Assembly: GCF_004011835.1 (NCBI RefSeq)
Contig: NZ_RKLN01000003.1
Location: forward strand, 248,001-312,000
Direction: 5' to 3'
Source of the DNA: Rhodococcus spongiicola
GTDB taxonomy: Bacteria; Actinomycetota; Actinomycetes; Mycobacteriales; Mycobacteriaceae
DNA: 64,000 bases
A program made the translations under genes and the position numbers. Shown in pieces: positions 59,002 to 64,000 of the stretch (the stretch's first letter is position 1; each line of letters opens with the position of its first letter). Below the pieces are notes generated by a model that saw only the letters and a program-made list of their open reading frames with translations, ran no database searches and was not told the DNA's origin.

Positions 59002-60546
59002 GTGTCTACCTCGCCCATCACCACACTCCGACGGACCTCCCTCGCTGCGTGCGGCGCACTCGCCCTCGCACTGACTCCGATGACCGCCGGCGCGGCACCT
59101 GCGTGGGGTCCGCTGGCACCGCCGAACCCGCACCTGGGACCTCAGGGAACCTCGACCATGCACGGCGACGCAGAGTCGTCCGACGCCACGCCGCTCGCCG
59201 GCCCGGGTACCGGCGACGTCTCGACTGTGACGTACAACCTCGCGTCGGCATGTCCGACCCTGCTGCAGGGTTCGGACGGTCTCGTCGTGTCTCTGTGCAC
59301 GACGATGATCGGGCAGAACCCGACGGTGTACCTGCTCGACCCGGCGGATTCCGGGACACTGGCCAAACTCGAGCTCACCAAGGGAAGCCTGCTGGGCGGG
59401 GTGTACGCCTACCTCGACTCCGAGGACCGACTCGTCGTGGTGGACGGCACCCGGCACCTGCTGCGGATCGGGCACACTCAGGCCCAGGACGGCAAGTGGA
59501 CGCTGAGCGTGGACGAGAGCACCGACCTGACGTCGGCGATCCCGGACGACGACAATGTCACGGGCCTGGCGCCCGATTTGGACGGCATCGTGTGGTTCGC
59601 GACCGGCGGGGGCATCGTGGGCACTGTCGACGCGGACGGGAACGCACGGACCGTCAGCCTTCCGGAGGGGGAAGAGGTGCAGAACAGCATCTCGACATCC
59701 GTCGAGGGAACCGCGGTCGCATCGACCTATGCGACATACCAGCTGAGCGCGGGACCCGACTTCGAGCCGCAGATCGACTGGCGACAGCCCTACGACCGCG
59801 GCTCCGCCCGCAAGCCGGGACAGCTCAGCTGGGGCACCGGTTCGACACCCACCTACTTCGGCCCCACCGCTGGTTCCGAGTACCTGACGATCGTCGACAA
59901 TGCCGACGGCCAGGTGAACCTGCTGGTGTACCGCTCCGCCACCGGTGAGGAGGTCTGCAAGGAACCGGTCCTGCCGCCCAGTGGCGGAGGCAGCCTGGCC
60001 GGGGGCTCAGGCAGTCTTTCGGGCAGCCTCGGGGCCGGCGGCAGCGGCAGTGAGAACTCCCCGATCGCCGTCGGACGGTCGGTATTCGTCGCGGGCACCT
60101 ACGGATACCCGTATCCGACGGTTCCGGCCGGGGCCGGCGAAGCGGTGCCTTCCTCCGCACCGTTCAACGGGGGCATGACACGCGTCGACGTCGACGCCGA
60201 CGGCGAGGGCTGCACGACGGTGTGGGAGAACGAGGTCCGCAGTTCCGCCGTGCCGCAACTGTCGATCGCGGACGGGAACATCTACACGGCGGTCCGTGAG
60301 GGGCTGGACGCGACCACCCCGCTGGACGGATTCGCGTACGCGGTCATCGACCCCGAGACCGGGGACTTGCTGATGACCCACCCGATCTCGAGTTCACTCC
60401 TGGGCGACACGTTGCAGATGGCGGCACTGATCACGGACGACGGCCGGTACATGCAGGGAACGATCTCGGGCATCGTCTCCGTCAATCCGGGCAGTGCCGG
60501 CAGCGGCGGCTCGGATGACTCATCGGGGACGTCGGCCGACTCCTAG
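59002..60546 (+). CDS. secreted protein of unknown function, beta-propeller-like
   Basis: A 514-residue exported protein. A signal peptide (TLRRTSLAACGALALALTPM followed by TAGAAPAW) is clear. The body is beta-rich with repeated segments such as DRLVVVDGTRHLLRIGH, NVTGLAPDLDGIVWFATGGG and GNIYTAVREGL, suggesting a quinoprotein- or YncE-like propeller, with a Gly/Ser-rich insert (about 330-350) and a Gly/Ser/Asp tail. Four Cys outside the signal may form two disulphides. I recognise no family. It sits between the ABC exporter and ctaA, so it could be a substrate or envelope partner of either; that is inference only. Confidence 0.7.
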   Translation: MSTSPITTLRRTSLAACGALALALTPMTAGAAPAWGPLAPPNPHLGPQGTSTMHGDAESSDATPLAGPGTGDVSTVTYNLASACPTLLQGSDGLVVSLCTTMIGQNPTVYLLDPADSGTLAKLELTKGSLLGGVYAYLDSEDRLVVVDGTRHLLRIGHTQAQDGKWTLSVDESTDLTSAIPDDDNVTGLAPDLDGIVWFATGGGIVGTVDADGNARTVSLPEGEEVQNSISTSVEGTAVASTYATYQLSAGPDFEPQIDWRQPYDRGSARKPGQLSWGTGSTPTYFGPTAGSEYLTIVDNADGQVNLLVYRSATGEEVCKEPVLPPSGGGSLAGGSGSLSGSLGAGGSGSENSPIAVGRSVFVAGTYGYPYPTVPAGAGEAVPSSAPFNGGMTRVDVDADGEGCTTVWENEVRSSAVPQLSIADGNIYTAVREGLDATTPLDGFAYAVIDPETGDLLMTHPISSSLLGDTLQMAALITDDGRYMQGTISGIVSVNPGSAGSGGSDDSSGTSADS

Positions 60547-60580
60547 GCGGGCCAACGACAGAGCGTAGTTGACGGCCATC

Positions 60581-60586
60581 TAACAT
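60581..60586 (+). promoter_or_regulatory. -10 hexamer of a predicted leaderless promoter for ctaA
   Basis: TAACAT ends 6 nt before the GTG at 60593; no Shine-Dalgarno. Confidence 0.5.
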
Positions 60587-60592
60587 CGGGGC

Positions 60593-61558
60593 GTGCTGTA
60601 TCGCGGGTTCCTGAGCCTTGTCGACCGTCTTCCCTTCCCGTCCCCTGCCGCGCAGAGGGTAATCGCGTTCATCGTGATCCTCACGCAGGGCGGCATCGCG
60701 GTAACCGGATCGGTCGTGCGTGTGACGGCGTCCGGTCTCGGTTGCCCGACGTGGCCGCAATGCTTCCCCGGATCGTTCGTGCCGGTGGGGGTGTCGAGCG
60801 GCGTACAAACGCTCCACCAGGTGGTCGAGTTCGGTAACCGGCTGCTGACGTTCGTCGTCGTGCTCGCGGCCGCCGCAGTAGTGCTGGCGGTGACCCGAGC
60901 ACGACGCCGCCGGGAGGTGATCGGCTACGCGTGGCTCATGCCGGCCGGCACCGTCCTGCAGGCCGTGATCGGTGGCATCACGGTGCTCACCGGTCTCGCC
61001 TGGTGGACCGTTGCGATCCACCTGCTCGTGTCGATGCTGATGGTGTGGCTCGCGGTGCTGCTCTTCGTCAAGGTCGGCGAGCCCGACGACGGTGTCGAGA
61101 CGCAGACCGTGCCCCAGCCGCTGCGTTGGCTGACGGCGCTGTCGGGCGTCGCCCTGGCCGGCGTCCTCGTCGCGGGAACGATGGTCACCGGTGCGGGCCC
61201 GCACGCCGGCGACAAGAGCGCCGAGGATCCGGTCCCCCGCCTCGAACTCGACATCACCACGCTGGTCCACCTGCACGCCGAGATGCTCGTCGGTTACCTC
61301 GCCCTGCTGATCGGGCTCGCGTTCGGCTTGTACGCGGTCGCAGCCCCCGCAGCGGTCAAGAAGCGCCTGCTCGTGCTGATCGGACTGGTCGTGGCGCAGG
61401 CCCTGGTGGGTGTCGTCCAGTACTTCACCGACGTCCCCGCGGCCCTGGTGGCCATACACGTGGCGGGCGCGGGCGTGTGCACCGCGGCTACCGCGGCCGT
61501 GTGGGCTGCCGGTCGGGTTCGCGAGACCGTCCAGCAGCCGGTGAAAGTCGCGGTCTGA
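60593..61558 (+). CDS. ctaA: haem A synthase (COX15/CtaA)
   Basis: A 321-residue, eight-TM enzyme oxidising haem O to haem A for cytochrome aa3. Haem-ligand histidines are in HQVVEFGNRLLT, WTVAIHLLVSM, LVHLHAEMLVGYL and ALVAIHVAGAG; the extracellular Cys pair is in GLGCPTWPQCFPG, typical of the Gram-positive type. CtaB, which makes haem O, is about 1.5 kb away on the other strand. Place matches Rv1456c. Confidence 0.95.
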   Translation: MLYRGFLSLVDRLPFPSPAAQRVIAFIVILTQGGIAVTGSVVRVTASGLGCPTWPQCFPGSFVPVGVSSGVQTLHQVVEFGNRLLTFVVVLAAAAVVLAVTRARRRREVIGYAWLMPAGTVLQAVIGGITVLTGLAWWTVAIHLLVSMLMVWLAVLLFVKVGEPDDGVETQTVPQPLRWLTALSGVALAGVLVAGTMVTGAGPHAGDKSAEDPVPRLELDITTLVHLHAEMLVGYLALLIGLAFGLYAVAAPAAVKKRLLVLIGLVVAQALVGVVQYFTDVPAALVAIHVAGAGVCTAATAAVWAAGRVRETVQQPVKVAV

Positions 61559-61607
61559 CCCGCCGCTACCTCATCCCGGCGCCGTCACCCGCCTGAGTCG
61601 ATGCGCG

Positions 61608-61961
61608 TCAGCGCTCGTTGCGCGCCTTGGGGAAGCGTGTCTGGCGGGCGACCCAGCCGGCCATCTGCGCGAAGTGGCCCTGGCGCGGGGTCACGACGCT
61701 GGTGAGCTCTCGATCCCACTCGGAGGCCTTGATCTCGTCGAACGAGGCGACGACCGCGTTCGCGACCGCGACACTGTCGACCACCTGGTCACCGAGGACA
61801 CCGTCGGCACCGACGAGGGTAATCCGCACGCCCGCACGCCCCACCGGCTGTATGACCGCGCTCGCGGATCCGCCGTGCTCGGAGAGGAACTTCCGGATGG
61901 CGGCGACCGTGCCCGAGGGCAGGGCCGAGTCCGTAGCGGTGCTCTGGGTATCGGTGCTCAT
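61608..61961 (-). CDS. conserved hypothetical protein (117 residues)
   Basis: A small soluble protein I cannot name: GTVAAIRKFLSEHGGSASAV, IQPVGRAGVRITLVGADGVL, DEIKASEWDRELTSVVTPRQ, then GHFAQMAGWVARQTRFPKAR. One helix plus a small beta-sheet are expected; no TM or metal site. ATG 61961 has TAGTCT ending 6 nt upstream on the minus strand (61968-61973), a leaderless arrangement. Convergent with ctaA (50 bp) and divergent from qor (93 bp). Confidence 0.65.
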   Translation of the reverse strand: MSTDTQSTATDSALPSGTVAAIRKFLSEHGGSASAVIQPVGRAGVRITLVGADGVLGDQVVDSVAVANAVVASFDEIKASEWDRELTSVVTPRQGHFAQMAGWVARQTRFPKARNER

Positions 61962-62042
61962 GGGGTCAGACTACTGGGTGGTAGCCCGGCGACCGCCGGG
62001 GCGTACAGAGTGAGACGCGCCACGCGGTGTGAGACCGCGGTG

Positions 62043-62048
62043 TAGAAC
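62043..62048 (+). promoter_or_regulatory. -10 hexamer of a predicted leaderless promoter for qor
   Basis: TAGAAC ends 6 nt before the ATG at 62055; no Shine-Dalgarno. The last base departs from the T of the usual motif. Confidence 0.4.
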
Positions 62049-62054
62049 AGGGAC

Positions 62055-63056
62055 ATGCGTGCAATCGTGGTGTCCGAGAACGGTGGCCCGGAGGTTCTCG
62101 CTCCCGCGGAGGTGGCCGATCCGCTACCTGGAGCGGATGACCTGCTGGTCGCAACCGAGGCGATCGGGGTCAACTTCATCGACACCTATTTCCGCACCGG
62201 GCTCTACGCTCGTGACCTTCCGTACGTTGCCGGTGAAGAGGGGACGGGCGTCGTCGTCGAGGTCGGATCCGCCGTCACCGAGTTCGGGGTGGGCGACCGG
62301 GTGGCGTGGGCGGCGGCGCCCGGTAGCTACGCGGAGAAGGTCGCGGTGCCGGCAGCCGTGGCTGTGGACGTCCCCGCCGGTGTCGCGCCCGAGCAGGCCG
62401 CGTCGGCGCTGTTGCAGGGCATGACTGCGCACTACCTGATCGAGTCCGCGTATCCGGCCCGGCCGGGCGAGACGGTCCTCGTCCATGCCGGGGCCGGTGG
62501 TGTCGGGCTGCTCCTGACTCAGTTGGCGGCCGCGAAGGGCGTGAAGGTGATCACGACCGTCTCGACCGACGAGAAGGAGGCGCTCTCCCGTGAGGCCGGC
62601 GCCTGGCGGGTCCTGCGCTACGGTGCGGAGCTGTCGCGGAAGGTGCGGGAACTGACCGGCGGCGAGGGCGTCGCCGCCGTGTACGACGGTGTGGGCAAGG
62701 ACACTTTCGACGCAAGCCTCGAGTCGCTGCGGATCCGGGGAACGCTCGTATTGTTCGGTGCGGCCAGCGGCCCGGTTCCGCCGCTCGACCTCCAGCGACT
62801 GAACGCGGGCGGCTCACTGTTCGTCACTCGGCCGACGCTCGCGCACTATGTGCGAGATCGCGAAGAGTTGACGTGGCGCGCCCGCGCTGTGTTCGACGCG
62901 ATAGCCGCGGGAACCCTCAGGCTGCGGGTCGGTGCGAGCTACCCGTTGGACGCGGCCGAGCGGGCACACCGTGACCTGGAGGGCCGGAAAACAACTGGCT
63001 CGATCGTGTTGGTGCCCCAAGCCCGGCCAGAAGTAGGTCAGCCCGGTCAGAAGTAG
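62055..63056 (+). CDS. qor: quinone oxidoreductase (zeta-crystallin type MDR)
   Basis: A 333-residue zinc-free medium-chain reductase transferring electrons from NADPH to quinones. GVNFIDTYFRTGLY, AGEEGTGVVVEVGS, LIESAYPARPGETVLVHAGA then GGVGLLLTQLAAAKG (Rossmann motif) and VYDGVGKDTF are family features. Zinc-ligand cysteines are absent, as expected. The last ~10 residues (RPEVGQPGQK) are encoded by a 20-bp tandem repeat derived from the end of the convergent ctaB gene. Place matches Rv1454c. Confidence 0.93.
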   Translation: MRAIVVSENGGPEVLAPAEVADPLPGADDLLVATEAIGVNFIDTYFRTGLYARDLPYVAGEEGTGVVVEVGSAVTEFGVGDRVAWAAAPGSYAEKVAVPAAVAVDVPAGVAPEQAASALLQGMTAHYLIESAYPARPGETVLVHAGAGGVGLLLTQLAAAKGVKVITTVSTDEKEALSREAGAWRVLRYGAELSRKVRELTGGEGVAAVYDGVGKDTFDASLESLRIRGTLVLFGAASGPVPPLDLQRLNAGGSLFVTRPTLAHYVRDREELTWRARAVFDAIAAGTLRLRVGASYPLDAAERAHRDLEGRKTTGSIVLVPQARPEVGQPGQK

Positions 63057-63081
63057 CTCAGGCCCGGTCAGAAGTAGCTCG
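63021..63081. repeat. 20-bp tandem repeat, three copies, at the qor/ctaB convergent ends
   Basis: GCCCGGCCAGAAGTAGGTCA (63021-63040), GCCCGGTCAGAAGTAGCTCA (63041-63060) and, after one extra G, GCCCGGTCAGAAGTAGCTCG (63062-63081). The third copy is the natural 3' end of ctaB (codons S-Y-F-stop on the minus strand); the other two extend into qor, setting its last codons and stop. Confidence 0.93.
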
Positions 63082-64000
63082 AGATGGTGGCCCAGCCCAG
63101 GATCGAGTCGACGGCCAGGCCGCAGCACACGATGGCGAGGTAGTTGTTCGACTGCAGGAACAGCTTCAGCGGCTTGACGGACGCACCCCGACGGACACCG
63201 TTGTGGAGCTGGTGGGCGACCAACAGGAACCAGGCGCCGGCCAGGAGTGTGACGGCCGCGTAGATCCATCCGGCCGCGGGCACGAGCGCGAGCGATGCCA
63301 GGACGGTGGCCCACGTGTACAGCACGATCTGCTTGGTCACGTGCTGTTCGGACGCGATGACCGGGAGCATCGGCACGCCGGCGGCCTTGTAGTCCTCCTT
63401 GTAGCGCATAGCGAGTGCCCAGGTGTGCGGCGGCGTCCAGAAGAAGATCACCAGGAACAGCACCAGCGGCTCCCAGCTGAGCGATCCGGTGACCGCGGCC
63501 CAGCCGACCATCACGGGCATGCAGCCCGCGGCGCCACCCCAGATCACGTTCTGCCACGTCCGGCGTTTGAGCACCATCGTGTAGAACAACACGTAGAACG
63601 CGATCGTGAGGACCACAAGCAAACCGGCAAGCAGGTTCGCGCGCCACCACAACCACAGGAACGACGCGATACCGAGCGTGATGCCGAAGACGAACGCGTT
63701 CCTGGTCGGAACCGCCTGGCGCGCCAGCGGGCGCAGCGCCGTGCGCTTCATCACCTTGTCGATGTCCGCGTCGGCGACACAGTTGAGGGCGTTGGCGCTC
63801 GCGGCACCCATCCATCCACCGAACAGAGTGCTGAGAATGAGTACAAGGTCGATGTGGCCGCGGTCGGCGAGGAGCATCGCCGGAATCGTTGCGACCAGGA
63901 GCAGTTCGATCACCCGCGGCTTCGTCAGCGCGACGTACGCCAGGATGGTCGAAACGACTCGTCCGCGCAGCGTGGACGTGTCCCGCGCAATGTTCGAATC
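63068..64000 (-). CDS. ctaB: protohaem IX farnesyltransferase, 5' partial
   Basis: Makes haem O from haem B with farnesyl diphosphate, the first step to haem A. The frame is open to the window end, with [20 protein letters not shown] as the N-terminal part; the start codon is outside. UbiA-type motifs [20 protein letters not shown] (Asp-rich diphosphate site, about residue 90) and [20 protein letters not shown] are present, with about eight TM helices. It ends GWATISSYF inside the 20-bp repeat. Convergent with qor. Confidence 0.94.
   Translation of the reverse strand, partial: DSNIARDTSTLRGRVVSTILAYVALTKPRVIELLLVATIPAMLLADRGHIDLVLILSTLFGGWMGAASANALNCVADADIDKVMKRTALRPLARQAVPTRNAFVFGITLGIASFLWLWWRANLLAGLLVVLTIAFYVLFYTMVLKRRTWQNVIWGGAAGCMPVMVGWAAVTGSLSWEPLVLFLVIFFWTPPHTWALAMRYKEDYKAAGVPMLPVIASEQHVTKQIVLYTWATVLASLALVPAAGWIYAAVTLLAGAWFLLVAHQLHNGVRRGASVKPLKLFLQSNNYLAIVCCGLAVDSILGWATISSYF

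Overview
The window is about 64 kb of high-GC DNA from an actinobacterium of the order Mycobacteriales, most like Rhodococcus in the broad sense. The reasons are the near-continuous agreement with the Mycobacterium tuberculosis order Rv2138-Rv2141 and then Rv1493-Rv1451, together with mycolic-acid genes (fabG1-inhA), a mannan/lipomannan mannosyltransferase, RipA, EspG/PPE-type proteins and a CrtL-type lycopene cyclase. Rv numbers here are recalled from memory, not looked up. No phage, insertion sequence, CRISPR array or rRNA was seen; one tRNA (Leu, GAG) is present.

Layout. 1-4 kb: a beta-propeller protein (LppL position), a DUF5703 protein, pyrD, a PEBP protein and an M20 peptidase. 4.2-5.7 kb: tRNA-Leu, a strong hairpin terminator and a subtilase without signal peptide. 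5.8-12 kb: a zinc-finger SDR, a universal stress protein, DUF2784, a saccharopine-dehydrogenase-like reductase, a CoA transferase and a nucleoside hydrolase. 12-17.2 kb (minus): mutA-mutB-meaB, the methylmalonyl-CoA mutase operon. 17.3-25.8 kb: a double-hotdog thioesterase, a TVP38 membrane protein, a SatD-like regulator with its membrane partner, NfeD/SPFH, DUF3097, and a membrane-anchored nitroreductase divergent from a TetR regulator across a 34-bp perfect palindrome. 25.9-34.2 kb (minus): Rv1476-like, ripA, moxR, DUF58, vWA, fabG1, inhA, hemH. 34.5-40 kb: acnA-acnR, a small HTH protein and an ABC-F ATPase.

40.2-48.8 kb is the accessory part, where M. tuberculosis synteny breaks. An SDR and a lycopene cyclase are followed by a PE-like / DUF3558 lipoprotein / PPE-like / EspG module. 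A tandem duplication of about 2.1 kb, running from the middle of the cyclase gene to codon 40 of the PPE-like gene, has doubled the small PE-like and lipoprotein genes. It left a chimeric junction (truncated PPE-like 5' end joined to a cyclase 3' part). Ku and a DUF1990 protein follow. This is the most unusual region: an orphan type VII secretion substrate-chaperone set with diverged paralogues and no ESX core genes in view.

48.8-55.3 kb (minus) is the complete SUF operon sufR-sufB-sufD-sufC-sufS-sufU-sufT, with a SufR-type operator over the sufR start. 55.5-64 kb: mptB-like, an ABC exporter pair, an unknown secreted protein, ctaA, a small conserved protein, qor, and ctaB running off the end.

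Recurring features: neighbouring genes are often joined by 4-bp NTGA stop/start overlaps, and at least twelve genes have a TANNNT -10 hexamer only 6-8 nt before the start codon, the signature of leaderless transcription. Operators with clear dyad symmetry can be proposed for the TetR, SatD-like and SufR regulators.
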